A DNA stretch of 64,000 nt from Diphasiastrum complanatum (GCA_029204225.1 CM055107.1:1114128-1178127), one strand, 5' to 3'; shown: positions 10,696-20,475, numbered from the stretch's first letter. The notes: generated by a model not told the origin, from the sequence alone. Translations and numbers: made by a program.

Positions 10696-11880
10696 AAGTT
10701 CAAATCAAGCAGACAGCGAGATTGGATCTAAATTTTTCAATCAAAAACTATCTCAGATCAAATCTGCTAGATCTATTTCACTTTTCAAGAATCTGATTTC
10801 TATATCGTGAAAAAGATTTTGAAATTCAATCAATCTATACTTCTCAAAAAGTGAAAAATTTCTTAGAATCCAAATCAGACTGTATCAGATTTGACCCAAA
10901 TTTTGACAGAGACTTGATCTGAAAAATCAGTTCCTAAAAATAGAACTGGCAAAGTTTCCCTAGGCGAAGATTGGCTTGGCGAAGGTTCAGTAGTGTTATT
11001 TTGAGAAAAAAAAACTTTTGGATCAGATTTTTCTGACAATTTCTATAAAAATAACCTTCGCTGAACTCTCAGATTCAAATTCAGACACAAATAAAGCTAG
11101 GGTAAACCCGACGAAGATTTCTGACACAAAAAAAACACAGTTTATGTAGTTTGACGAGGGTAAAAATCAAGATTTTCTATGATTTGGGTAAGAAGAATGT
11201 TCGTCGAACTCAAAAATAGTATTTTACTATAAATAGAATGTTTTGAAAACCCGACGAAGATTTTGGCGAAGAATCAAAAGTAATACTAGTATTTTTGCAA
11301 AAAAGAGACTTTTTTTGGCAAAAATATGGCAGTATGACAACTGATCCTCTGGAAAAACCTTTTATTTCTGGTATTATTCTGCGCCGACCTGGCAGTAGAT
11401 AGATCTAAATCACACCTATGCACAGTGAATCGGACGAAGGTTTGTATTTTTAGGGTTTTGGTATTTTTTTGGTGTTTTTTGACGATTTTTTTGATGTTTC
11501 TTAAAATTTGCTAGAAATGATTGTTCACCCTTCAAACTGAAGGTTCTGTGATCAAAACCAAAGGTGTCTGCAATTCAGCGAAGGTTTGCTGAAAGAGGAT
11601 AAAAAGTTATCAACTCTGATGATGATTTTTACTTCCTTTTGACCAAAATCTGGCAGATTTGATCGATTTTTGTTGTTTTTTCTGATATCTCAGATCCAAA
11701 TAGTCCTTAAGATTGGTGATCTGAATAGCTTTTGCTGTTCTACAATCAGATTAGATTTCAAACAAGCAAATCCACTCAAATCAAGCAAAATCACTCCCAA
11801 ACTAATCCTAAATGCAGATCTAACACTATTCATGCAACGACAAGATGCCTAACCATGCTGCAAACTGAAAATTTGGCGTT
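10696..11880 (-). other. Untranslated leader of the gag-protease element
   Basis: About 1.2 kb of AT-rich sequence between primer site and gag start. It has no sustained frame but repeated GGCGAAGGTT, GACGAAGATTT and GCGAAGGTTTG motifs (near 10975, 11107, 11250, 11425, 11575) and the inverted form at 11057. A long leader is usual for plant gypsy elements and may hold packaging signals, which is inference. Confidence 0.6.
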
Positions 11881-11900
11881 GCTCCCCGGCAATGGCGCCA
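11881..11900 (-). promoter_or_regulatory. Primer binding site, tRNA-Asp type
   Basis: Minus strand reads TGGCGCCATTGCCGGGGAGC, differing at one base from the plant primer site TGGCGCCGTTGCCGGGGA that is complementary to the 3' end of tRNA-Asp. It sits four bases from the LTR. Its position fixes element orientation and the inner LTR border. Confidence 0.85.
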
Positions 11901-12262
11901 AAATTGTAGTGGGTTTCTTTCCTTGCCTAACCTCAATCCAAGATCTAATCAATCTAGCATCAAAGAGACGAAGTTAGTTGTCACACATAGATTCGTTCCC
12001 ATAAGATCGATAATATAGTTCAGATTTCAGCATGAATGAAAGATCCAAATCTAACTCTAACACCCATTAACCCTAAGCATTAAGACTACATCCACAACAA
12101 GATAGCTTACTCTTTCTCTCTCATAAAAAGTATAATAACATGCAATCCCAATAACAATCAGATCCAAAAATTAGCAAAATAGAAATAAAGCATGAGATAT
12201 GGAGGGAAAGTGATAGAGAGCAAGGACATTCATCAATCCATTTGACAAGAGAACCAATCTGC

Positions 12263-12268
12263 TTTATT
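12263..12268 (-). terminator. AATAAA polyadenylation signal in LTR
   Basis: The minus strand reads AATAAA about 45 bases downstream of the TATA-like box, as expected near the R region of an LTR. Confidence 0.45.
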
Positions 12269-12310
12269 GAAATGAGGAAATGAACATGTGTAGGAACTCG
12301 AGTTGGTCCC

Positions 12311-12320
12311 TTTTTATAGT
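12311..12320 (-). promoter_or_regulatory. TATA box of the LTR promoter
   Basis: Minus strand ACTATAAAAA inside the LTR. Transcription would start about 30 bases downstream, near 12285, defining the U3/R boundary. Confidence 0.5.
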
Positions 12321-12617
12321 AGAGAAAAGGACCCTGGCCTCTGAATCCAATTGGTCCATTTCTGCCTCCCTAGTTATTCAAATTTAAAAAAGAGTGGGAA
12401 CCATCCAAATTGGAGGGAAACCCAACTTTATTCACTAACTTGACATTTAGGCCATGCGACATTAAAAGTCCTGCAAAAAGGCCTAAAGTTCTTTTATTGA
12501 CTTTCTAATCAAATAACTATGTGATCATCGGGTTGGACTTACACACGCAGGGTACCAAATCCCTCTCACTTATTAACTAGGGTTAGGGTTGCCTTGGGAT
12601 CCGCAAACCCTCCAACA

Positions 12618-12940
12618 ATGTTCCAAAGAGTAATTATTCTAATGCATTGCCAAAAGGTATGAACTTCACATCGTAAAAAATGATGTCATTCAAGAGCAAA
12701 TTCAAGAGCAAGTCTGTATAGATGAATCTCCTGAATCTGGTATGGAAGCGAGCGATAAAAAGATCATCCACTGATTTCCATAGAGAAGCATATCAATGGA
12801 AAAAAAGATGAACCACATCCTCATCTAATAATCTGCATTTAGAACAGACATGCGTTACATCCCCTCTATAATGAGGACGGACATGAAGCCTATGTTAGGT
12901 AGAGCCCCAAGCGATCATACAAAAACGTAAAACATCATAA
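12618..12940 (-). pseudogene. LINE C-terminal finger region (zf-RVT-like), copy A
   Basis: A minus-strand frame with breaks reads LHVRPHYRGDVTHVCSKCRL, then LDEDVVHLFFHW, then SLWKSVDDLFIARFHTRF. This is the Cys/His region following the reverse transcriptase in plant LINEs (C-x2-C ... E-x2-H-x2-F). It ends exactly at the border of the LTR element, whose far side (below 3575) resembles the 3' region of the same LINE. The LTR element therefore probably inserted into this LINE. Confidence 0.6.
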
Positions 12941-13985
12941 TGACATTTTACTTAGCATTTTTCAAGTGCATTTTATATTGCAAAAAATGTCATTCCTTGG
13001 GAATTTATAGTTTTCAAATATTGTCATTACTCATAAAGTCTTCGTGTAACCAGATTTGTTCTTACTTTTTCTATGATCATATAAATGTGAGATTGTAAAA
13101 TAAATGTAAAAGACACCTTATGACTTTTGAAAGCTGCATGCCAAAAGAATATCAATCTTTACTCCATAACCAAAAGAATATCAATCTTTACTCCATAAGA
13201 ATGTATGGAAGCAATTATATCCCATGAGTAATAAACTACTTATATGATATAGCCTAGAGAAGTTTGGGCCACACAAAAAGTAAGCCATGTAAAGCTAGAT
13301 ACATTTGTACGCATAAAGTTGTGTGTAGAGACATTTACGTTAGCTTCAACAATTAATGAATTATAGAGAGACTGATGCCTTGCAATAATTGTATGATAAT
13401 TTTACCTGATGGAAAGATCTCTTAAAATCCATTTTTTGATGCATCAAGAAATATGGTGTGGAAGTGTGTTTTGTGGGTTGGGGGGGTTTACAAGACATGT
13501 ATATATTATTTTCTTTTGGGAAGATTAACCATGGATTAAAATTTGATTACTAAACTATAACAACATAAAACAAGTTAAAGTGAGCAAAACTTATCAGCCT
13601 CTTTAAAAAGAAGCAGCGGGGAGATGAAAAATATACCCTATCCAAATTCCTTGCAATCCATATCTAAACAAATATTCATTAGAGTGACAACTATGAGACA
13701 TGAGAGTCCTCAAACACAATATCATTGAGTAACAAATCTAAGTGGCCAAGCGTTGAAAACTTAACATGAAATATTCCAATGAAAAGATCAACAATAGAAT
13801 TCCAGAGGCGCCAATAACAAAAGTAAAAAAGATGTTTCTCATCTAATGCTTTGAATTTGGAGTAGCCGTGAGATGAGTTGCCTTTATACTTGGAATCAAC
13901 AAAGAGAGCTTGTTGGATAATTCTAAAGGCAAAGATTTTTAGTTTGACAGGCTTGATCTTGCAAGTTCATAGAAATCTGGCTTGC
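12941..13985 (-). mobile_element. LINE 3' end, copy B (finger region plus 3' untranslated region)
   Basis: Around 13960-13600 the minus strand gives FRIIQQALFVDSKYKGNSSH, KFKALDEKHLFYFCYWRLW and LDLLLNDIVFEDS, homologous to the finger region of copy A with several cysteines lost. The downstream part, 13450-12941, matches the putative 3' untranslated region at 2945-3530. It is an old, defective copy. The chromovirus at 13991 is inserted immediately next to it. Confidence 0.6.
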
Positions 13986-13990
13986 AAGAC
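13986..13990. repeat. Target-site duplication AAGAC (left)
   Basis: AAGAC directly precedes the left LTR and recurs at 20476-20480 directly after the right LTR. It fixes both outer borders of the chromovirus to the base. Confidence 0.9.
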
Positions 13991-14454
13991 AGTTATGATC
14001 AAAATCTCAGGTGTTGAATCAATGAAGCATAAAAGACAGCAATAGACTAAAGCCCTACAAGCAATAGACAAGACAATAGGTTCTCCCACGAAGAGCCCAA
14101 ACAATACTAATCAATAATATGAAAAATGAGTGTACAAATGCCCCTATAAATACCCTACCAATGAACCCTAAAATAGGAATTCAAAAGTAAAGGGAGGCAA
14201 AATGTGGAGGGAAAATAGTGCGCCCTCCTACGGGCCCCCACTCCACATATGACCATATAATAACGACCCAAGGCCAGTCAATGTCATAAAAAAGGACCCA
14301 ATGCGGGTCATAAGCATATAAAAAGGCTTTAGGGCTTGTACATGACTAATATAAAATGAGTATAAGAAATATACATAACCAATAGTAAATGTAAAGAGGT
14401 ATGCGAAATATATGCAGAGTATCCCAGTAGGCCTGTATCCTATAGTCCGTAACT
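13991..14454 (-). repeat. 3' LTR of the older chromovirus
   Basis: 464 bp, from AGTTATGATC to GTCCGTAACT on the plus strand, paired with 20021-20475. The bases just inside (CTCTCCCTGG on plus, CCAGGGAGAG on minus) form the polypurine tract that primes plus-strand DNA. Confidence 0.92.
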
Positions 14455-14530
14455 CTCCCTGGCTATAAAGAACATTGCCCCCAATGTAGACAAAATAAGA
14501 TAAGAACCAGTGCCAGAGAAAAATACTGCA

Positions 14531-15317
14531 TCAAGATATCCCATCTGAGAAAGGAACATCAAGAGAAGCCGGAGCATCCCGAGAAGCAATGGTAGCTGCA
14601 AGTGATCGAGCCTGATCAGCCATGATAGGGGTATGATAAAAAACATCAGTAGCCTCCTCAATAGGACGACCATCCCACTGGACCAAAAACTGAACCTGCC
14701 GATGGCGAGGACTATGCAATAAGCGCACCTGTAAAATAGCAGCTGGCAAGAATGGAAAAAGTTCTGGATCTGTAGGAAATGAGGAATCTCGAGGAGCATC
14801 ATCCTCAATAGCAGCATGTAATAAACTGACATGAAAGATATCACAAGCCCGAGTAGCAGCAGGTAACTCAAGATGATATGTAACTGGACTGAGGCGCTCA
14901 AGAACCTGAAAAGGCCCATAATAGCGGCGCAAGCTTCTCAGTAGAAGCAAGACCCTATACAAAACGATGGCGAGCAAAGCGTAACCGGAGAAAAATAGTA
15001 TCTCCCTCTACAAACTCAACATGGCGTCGATGACGATCAACAATGGTCCTGTACCGCTGCTGAATATGCTGTAAATGAGTAGCAGCTCTAGTAATAACCT
15101 CTCGAGCACTCGAAAGATAAGATGAAATAGTAACAGGTGCATCATCTGGAGGAGCAGGTATACCGGGTAGAACTGGTGAGTATCCATGAGCAAGCATGAA
15201 AGGAGAAACACCTGTGCTGGAACTAACAGAACTGTTATAACTATACTCAACCAAACATAAATGCTGATCCCAATCACGATCAGAAGGATAAACATAATGT
15301 TGTAAATAATCCTCCAA
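14531..15317 (-). pseudogene. Integrase C-terminus and chromodomain (older chromovirus)
   Basis: The frame at 15317-14955 reads [35 protein letters not shown] and [14 protein letters not shown], the end of the integrase core and the C-terminal GPY/F-type region. A TAG at 14955 (CAG in the sister, RHHFIQG) and a frameshift lead to 14977-14531 with YYGPFQVLERLSPVTYHLEL and a chromodomain-like end ([17 protein letters not shown]; the sister has [11 protein letters not shown], so four residues are missing here). Chromodomains direct integration to heterochromatin by reading histone marks. Confidence 0.85.
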
Positions 15318-15338
15318 TACCCGGTTAATAACCTCAGA

Positions 15339-16184
15339 CTAACCATCCGCAGAAGAATGATAAGCAGTGTCCATAAGTATCCTAACATCCAAGATACGCA
15401 TAAGCTCTGTCCAAAAATCTGATGTAAACTTGGTATCCCGATCAGTAAGTATAGATCGTGGGAGACCATGTAAGCGGAAAATCTCAGAAATAAATATACG
15501 ACCACACCGATCTGCTGTAATAGTACGTCTGACTGGTATGAAATGAGCTTGTTTAGTAAACCTATCAACTACCACCAAACAAGAGTCATGACCACGCTGA
15601 GTACGAGGAAGACCTAAAATGAAGTCCATAGATATATCAGTCCACTGGCGGGAAGGAATAGGCCAACTTTCAAGGAGACCGCCAGGTTTTTCAGGGGAAT
15701 ACTTGTTACGAAGGCAAAAATCACAAGTATGAATAAGGTGGGAAAGCTCACGCTTCATGGAAGGCCAATAAAAATGTTCTTTCAAACAGAACAAGGACTT
15801 CTGAAAACCAAAGTGGCCACCAACAGGAGAGGAATGGGCATCAAGGAGTTGTGGACGTATGTCGAGAGTGCTGGGAATACATAACGAACCATAGTGAAAC
15901 ACACGATGATTAACAATGGAATAAACCTGGTGAGGGTAAGAGGAAGGACGAGAGGCAGACGACATAACATCACGAAAGTCTGGACATGTGGCATAAGCCT
16001 GAGGAAGATCATCATACCAAGAGTGGGGAGACGTAATAAGACTGTAAGTAAGAGCAGGTAAACAAGACAAAGCATCAGCAGCAGCGTTACTTTTACCAGG
16101 CTTATAATGAATATCAAAATGCAAGGACTGTAAAAATTGAAGCCAACGGTACTGACGATCACTAAGGTCCTTTTGTGTATACAA
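15339..16184 (-). pseudogene. RNase H end and integrase (older chromovirus)
   Basis: 281 codons. Begins with the RNase H end (HFDIHYKPGKSNAAADALSC), then the integrase zinc domain ([13 protein letters not shown] ... CDFCLRNK: HHCC) and catalytic core: first Asp in [14 protein letters not shown], second Asp in LTDRDTKFTSDFW. It stops at TAG (15339-15341) just before SEVINRVLEDYL, which carries the catalytic Glu; the sister reads DGQSEVLNR. This nonsense codon alone would remove strand-transfer activity. Confidence 0.88.
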
Positions 16185-16368
16185 ATAACGAAGTGACTGG
16201 TGATCAGTAGAAACATCAAACGAAACACGATACAGACAATGACGCCACTTCTTTAAGCAAAAATGATAGCAAGAAACTCTTTTTCATGAGTGGAATAGCG
16301 CTGCTCATACGAACAAAGACGACGAGATTCATATGCAATAACACACTGACGTTGATGTAACAAAGCAC

Positions 16369-17385
16369 CTAATCCTGTGGAACTAGCATCAGTCTCAACA
16401 ACAAAACGCTGGGAAAATCCGGAAGACATAAAACAGGGGCAGTGGTAAGCTTAATTTTCAAAGTATCAAAAGCTGATTGACATGCGAGAGTCCAAGCAAA
16501 CGAAGTTTTCTTTTTCAACAGAGCATGCAAAGGAGATGCAAGAGTGGCAAAATGAGCAATTGGTTTACGAAGATGGATAGCAAGACCAAGAAACATACGA
16601 ACATCATGAACATCAACAGGCACAGGCCATGAAAGAATAGAACGAACCTTACGAGGGTCGAGACGAACAATACCATTAGTAACAAAAAAGTCCAAAAACT
16701 TGATTTGTACAACAACAAAAGAACGTTTAGAACATTTAGCATACAGATGATGAGTAACTAACAAAACAAAAACAGAACGAACGTGCTGAATATGAAGAGA
16801 GAGAGTGGTGCTATAAATGAGGATATCGTCAAAATAAACAATGACACACTTTTCAAGCAGAGGACGAAAGATGTTATTCATGACATTTGGAAAAGTGGGC
16901 GGACCATTGGTAACACCAAAAGGAAGGAAACAAAACTCATACAGACCAAAGTGGGTACGGAAAGCTGTCTTGTGCTCATCAGGAGGATGCATACGAATCT
17001 GGTGATAATCGGAACGGAGGTCAAGTTTAGAAAAGATCTTGGCTTGGCCTAACTGGTCAAACAGGTCATCCATATGAGGGATAGGGTACTGATTACGGAT
17101 AGTAAGTTTATTTAAAGCACGATAATCTATACATAGACGTTTAGTACCATCCTTCTTATCAACAAGTAAAACAGGAGCACCAAAAGGACTGTGGCTAGGA
17201 ACAATAAGGCCTTGACGTAATAAATCAGACACATGACGATGGACTTTCTCGCGCTCAACAATAGACATACGAAAAGGAGGACGAGAAGGAGGCGATGCAA
17301 AGGAAACAAGGTCTATATGGTGGTTGATATCTCGTAAAGGTGGTAACCGAGTCGGCTCTCTAAAAACATGCTCAAATTCACGCAA
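16369..17385 (-). pseudogene. Reverse transcriptase (older chromovirus)
   Basis: 338 codons covering the palm and thumb: PYRMSIV region, [52 protein letters not shown], the catalytic YFDDILIYS box, then the connection. A frameshift near 16420 separates it from RNase H (about 16400-16150, where DASSTGLGALLHQRQCV is read in another frame). An upstream TAG (17401-17403) replaces the CAG of the sister and splits it from the protease; otherwise both share one frame. Confidence 0.9.
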
Positions 17386-17400
17386 TAGTTCAGAAAATAC

Positions 17401-17994
17401 CTATGGCAAAGGTGGTGCATCCGCAATAGGCTGAACTGGCTGAATAGAAAGAATAGCGACACAGTGGGCCTTTGAGAGGCTCCGTATGAACTGCTTCCGG
17501 GAAATAAGTTGATAGTCCTGCCGTGAATCAATACCGAAAAATATATGCTCAGTACCATCATGAGAGAATGTCAATGTCTGTTGCTGGAGGTCTACTGTAA
17601 CCGCACCAAGGGATGCAAACCAATCAGCATCAAGGATAAGATCGTACCGTGTAAGTGGAATAATATGAAAATCTGCCTGACCAAGGAAGTCTCCAATCCG
17701 ATATGAAAGCTGCTGATACATCTGCATGCTAGGAAAAGAGTGTGCGCTGGCAACCTCAACATGCAGGGGATGAGGCGTAGTGACTGGCATAGCACGAATG
17801 CGTGTAGTAATATGACTACTGAGAAACGAGTGAGTGCTACCCGTGTCAACAAGGGCAATAAACTCACGACCAGTGATACGTACGCGAAGATGGATATGGC
17901 GTGGACCCGGCTTACCGGCCCAAGTAGCATAAGCAAGCTGAGCATGGCATACAACTAGATCAGGGGGATCAGGAACAGGCTCAGTGGGTGTCAA
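17401..17994 (-). pseudogene. Aspartic protease (older chromovirus)
   Basis: 197 codons. The active site is intact: FIALVDTGSTHSFLSS, about residue 48. The C-terminal element DLILDADWFASLGAVTVDLQ corresponds to the usual LG-x-DWL segment. Upstream [19 protein letters not shown] matches the sister. The frame differs from gag because of the foreign patch at 17999-18152. Confidence 0.85.
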
Positions 17995-18404
17995 AGTAAA
18001 TTTTTATTTGCTTGAATAGAAGTACCGAGTGCCTGATTAGAGATAGAAAAACAATGACTTAATCTATACAAGTATCCATGTCTCTTTTCGAGTGCTAGGA
18101 TCTTGCCTGTCCTATCAACTACTTTGCACTGATCACATTCAAATTCTACTTTAGGTTGATCATCATCAAGAATATGAAGGCATATGACAGAATCAGGACT
18201 ATCATCAGGTGTGTCAGCATCATGGAAATAGACGGCAGTAGCAGTGGCAGGCTGTCGGCAATCACGGGCGATATGATTAGGACTCTTACAGTTGAAACAT
18301 AAGCGCTTCTCACGGATCTTAGACATCTCAGGCTGTGAGTAGCGATGAACAAAAACAGGACGAGGAGAAAAAAGAGGACGTGGTGCAGAAGGAAGAGTGG
18401 ACAA
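17991..18404 (-). pseudogene. Gag zinc-knuckle region with inserted copia-like patch
   Basis: Contains [24 protein letters not shown], a perfect C2C4H4C knuckle, in the same frame as the gag core at 19286-18513. After LHILDDDQP, homology to the sister breaks. The segment KVEFECDQCKVVDRTGKILA LEKRHGYLYRLS (17999-18152) reads like the copia region just upstream of integrase, and the frame then stops. Homology to the sister resumes in the protease frame. Confidence 0.8.
17999..18152 (-). mobile_element. About 150-bp Ty1/copia-like fragment inside gypsy gag-protease junction
   Basis: Absent from the sister chromovirus at the equivalent place (around 29640-29700). Its translation (KVEFECDQCKVVDRTG, then GKILALEKRHGYLYRL) resembles the copia protease-to-integrase junction, where a Lys-hydrophobic-Phe start, Asp-x-x-Thr-Gly turn and Gly-x-Leu-Tyr end are typical. 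No target duplication or element termini are seen. Template switching between two packaged RNAs, or filler DNA at a repaired break, are possible origins. Confidence 0.65.
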
Positions 18405-18512
18405 AGGTGAATAGACAAATGTGGAACTAGCAGAGAATGGAGAGAAAAAAATAGGACGTGTGAAAGGACGCGAAGGACGAGAAACAGAGCAAGAGATGGG
18501 AGAGTACTTGTG

Positions 18513-19286
18513 CTACAGTGCGGTAGCAAGGGAGATGGCGTGAGAAAGAGTGAGTGGAAAAAAAGAAGAAACATCATATCTGAGTGCGCCTCGTAGACCA
18601 GCAACATAGCGAGAGATGAGCTCCAATGTAGAAATATCTGGGAATAAATAGGAAAGCTCTGTAAACCGTGTCGTATAAGTAGCCAAGTCACCAGTGTGAG
18701 ATAAACTGCGAAAGATGTCGCGCTGTCGAATAAGCCACTGAGGATCAATCATCGCTAGACGGAGTGCTGTCATAAACTCTGTCCAACTAGCAAGGCCAGG
18801 GTGTGAAGCCGTCTGGCGAAACATGCGCCACCAAGTAGCAGCACGGCCCTCCAAATGTAAAGCAGCCAAATGTATCCGCTGAATGTCAGTCTTAGGAAAG
18901 ATAAGGAAGTAGGTCTCCTGCTTAGAATACCAATTCTCGAGTTCATTCCCATCGGATGACCCAGAATACACAGCAAGCTGAACCTTATCCTTAAAGTCTC
19001 GTGGCAAAGGACCAGAAGATGAAGGAGTCTCGGGCGGTGGAAATGTACGCTGTGGGGGAACATGTGGAGATAGTGGAGAAACACTGGATTGTAATGATAG
19101 TGTAGCAATCTGGGCAGAAAGAGTAGTGAACGTCTCTCGTAACTCCTGGCGTAAATCAATGCATACATCACTCATGGCTTCCCTAAGATGATCTCGGAAT
19201 TCATGCCGTACTTCGTCAAGGTAAGTGGAAGACGGTATGCGAGGCTCAGAAGATGTAGGGAAAGTATCCATGGTCAAGGAATGCAA
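18513..19286 (-). CDS. Gag core (older chromovirus)
   Basis: 257 codons from MHSLTMDTFPTSSEPRIPSS. An N-terminal helical region (FRDHLREAMSDVCIDLRQEL) is followed by a Pro/Ser spacer and the gag core [20 protein letters not shown] ... [16 protein letters not shown] ... FTELSYLFPDIS. It ends at TAG (18513-18515) in ATAL*HKY where the sister reads STLQHKY, then continues in frame to the knuckle. Gag builds the intracellular particle. Confidence 0.88.
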   Translation of the reverse strand: MHSLTMDTFPTSSEPRIPSSTYLDEVRHEFRDHLREAMSDVCIDLRQELRETFTTLSAQIATLSLQSSVSPLSPHVPPQRTFPPPETPSSSGPLPRDFKDKVQLAVYSGSSDGNELENWYSKQETYFLIFPKTDIQRIHLAALHLEGRAATWWRMFRQTASHPGLASWTEFMTALRLAMIDPQWLIRQRDIFRSLSHTGDLATYTTRFTELSYLFPDISTLELISRYVAGLRGALRYDVSSFFPLTLSHAISLATAL

Positions 19287-20008
19287 GAAGTGAAGAGAGT
19301 GTAAGAAAAGCTTAATATCGGAGGGAGCAGACTTTTGTCGTCACCCCAAATACGCTTTAGGTACACAAACGACACTAAGAGCAAGAAAGGAAATGACAAA
19401 TGTCAAGAAAAGGTGTGGAAAGCAAGGAAAAACCAGCAAAGATACCTCTCGATAGAGCTCCAAGCGTGTGCGAAGAGCTGGCTGGAAAATGTGACCACAA
19501 GGAGAATGAAAGTGGGCGCTGGACAGCCTCCAATCAATGCTGAAAATATGGCTGAAAATCTGTGGAAAACGTGATGAAATAGGACGATGGACAGCCTCCA
19601 ATCAACACTGAAATATGGTTGAAACTTTGCTGGAACAATGGCTGAAAAATGTGATGAAGTAGGCTGCTGGACAGCCTCCAATCAATGCTGAAAAGATGGC
19701 TGGGAATCCTTTCCCTAAATCAAATGGAGGATTCAAAAAAAAGAGGGAAAAGAATTTGGAACTTGGGCGCCGGAAATAATCTGCCCAATTTTTTTTTCCG
19801 GCCGCCAAATTTAGCGGAAGTACTTCCGCTAACTATCTGCTAAAGCTCCGCCAAGGAAAATGCTCTGATGGGAGTTGGTCCTCCTCCAAACTGTGCTGAA
19901 TGTTGCTGAAGCAAAGAGACGAAAGTTCTCAGCAAAGAGAGAAAAATCAACAAGGAAAATGGGCACCCAATCAAAAAATCAAATCTGAAATTCAGCAATC
20001 AGGAAAGT
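19287..20008 (-). repeat. Leader of the older chromovirus with imperfect internal repeats
   Basis: Between primer site and gag. A unit around GGACAGCCTCCAATCAATGC followed by TGAAAATATGGCTG recurs three times (near 19510, 19585 and 19668). The sister's leader (31340-31880) has its own repeated GGGCGCC/GGCAGCA words. Repeats in leaders could serve packaging or arise by slippage in reverse transcription; there is no direct evidence for either. Confidence 0.6.
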
Positions 20009-20020
20009 GCTCTGATACCA
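20009..20020 (-). promoter_or_regulatory. Primer binding site, initiator tRNA-Met
   Basis: Minus strand TGGTATCAGAGC, directly adjoining the LTR end TAACT with no spacer base. The match to the initiator tRNA-Met 3' end is perfect over 12 bases. Confidence 0.93.
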
Positions 20021-20475
20021 AGTTATGATCAAAATCTCAGGTGTTGAATCAATGAAGCATAAAAGACAGCAATAGACTAAAGCCCTACAAGCAATAGACA
20101 AGACAATAGGTTCTCCCACGAAGAGCCCAAGCAATACCAATCAATAATCTGAAAAATGAGTGTACAAATGCCCCTATAAATACCCTACCAATGAACCTTA
20201 AAATAGGAATTCAAAAGTAAAGGAAGACAAAATGTGGAGGGAAAGTAGTGCGCCCTCCTACGGGCCTCCACTCCACATATAACCATATAATAAGGGCCCA
20301 AGGCCAGTCAATGTCATAAAAAAGGACCCAGTGCGGGTCATAAGCATATAAAAGGCTCTGAGGCCTGTACATGACTAATATAAAATGCGTTACCAGAAAT
20401 ATACATAACCAACAGTAAATGTAAAGAGGCATATGCAGAGTAGCCCAGTAGGCCTGTATCCTGTAGTCCGTAACT
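20021..20475 (-). repeat. 5' LTR of the older chromovirus
   Basis: 455 bp with AGTTATGATC...GTCCGTAACT termini. On the minus strand, TATTTATAGGGG near 20170-20185 is a candidate TATA element. TSD AAGAC follows at 20476-20480. Confidence 0.92.

Larger units (their letters stand above)
3575..12617 (-). mobile_element. Ty3/gypsy-like LTR element with gag and protease but no visible RT or integrase
   Basis: Order on the minus strand: 5' LTR (11905-12617), tRNA-Asp-type primer site (11881-11900), leader, gag with several zinc knuckles (10695-9320), linker, protease (8906-8350), a linker frame (8290-7274), an extra open region (6999-4740), then a truncated 3' LTR (3575-3813). I looked in all frames for the YFDD/YVDD reverse transcriptase box, RNase H, and the integrase HHCC or DDE signatures and found none. 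This matches the gag-only non-autonomous class (TR-GAG-like), with protease and a second gene added. It would need enzymes from an autonomous partner. Scattered stops and frameshifts show that this copy is dead. It appears inserted in a LINE. Confidence 0.75.
11905..12617 (-). repeat. 5' LTR of the gag-protease element (713 bp)
   Basis: Begins TGTAGTGGG and ends CCAACA on the plus strand, so it has canonical TG...CA termini. The inner border abuts the primer site. The outer third matches the truncated LTR at 3575-3813 closely. Promoter and poly(A) signals are visible inside in minus orientation. Confidence 0.85.
13991..20475 (-). mobile_element. Ty3/gypsy chromovirus, older copy, complete but inactivated
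   Basis: A 6.5-kb element on the minus strand: LTRs 13991-14454 and 20021-20475, iMet primer site adjoining the right LTR, gag, CCHC knuckle, protease, reverse transcriptase, RNase H, integrase and a C-terminal chromodomain, which places it among chromoviruses. LTR termini are AGTTA...TAACT, not TG...CA. The LTRs are roughly 94-95 percent alike, with small indels, so the insertion is moderately old. The coding region has two or more frameshifts and at least four TAG stops, each opposite a CAG in the sister element at 25775-32349. Confidence 0.93.

Noticed and set aside
14440-14919. Leucine-rich membrane-like minus frames across both chromoviruses (also 15008-15568, 18146-18748, 29549-30241)
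   Set aside because: They are out-of-frame shadows of gag-pol; hydrophobicity comes from the codon pattern of the real frame.
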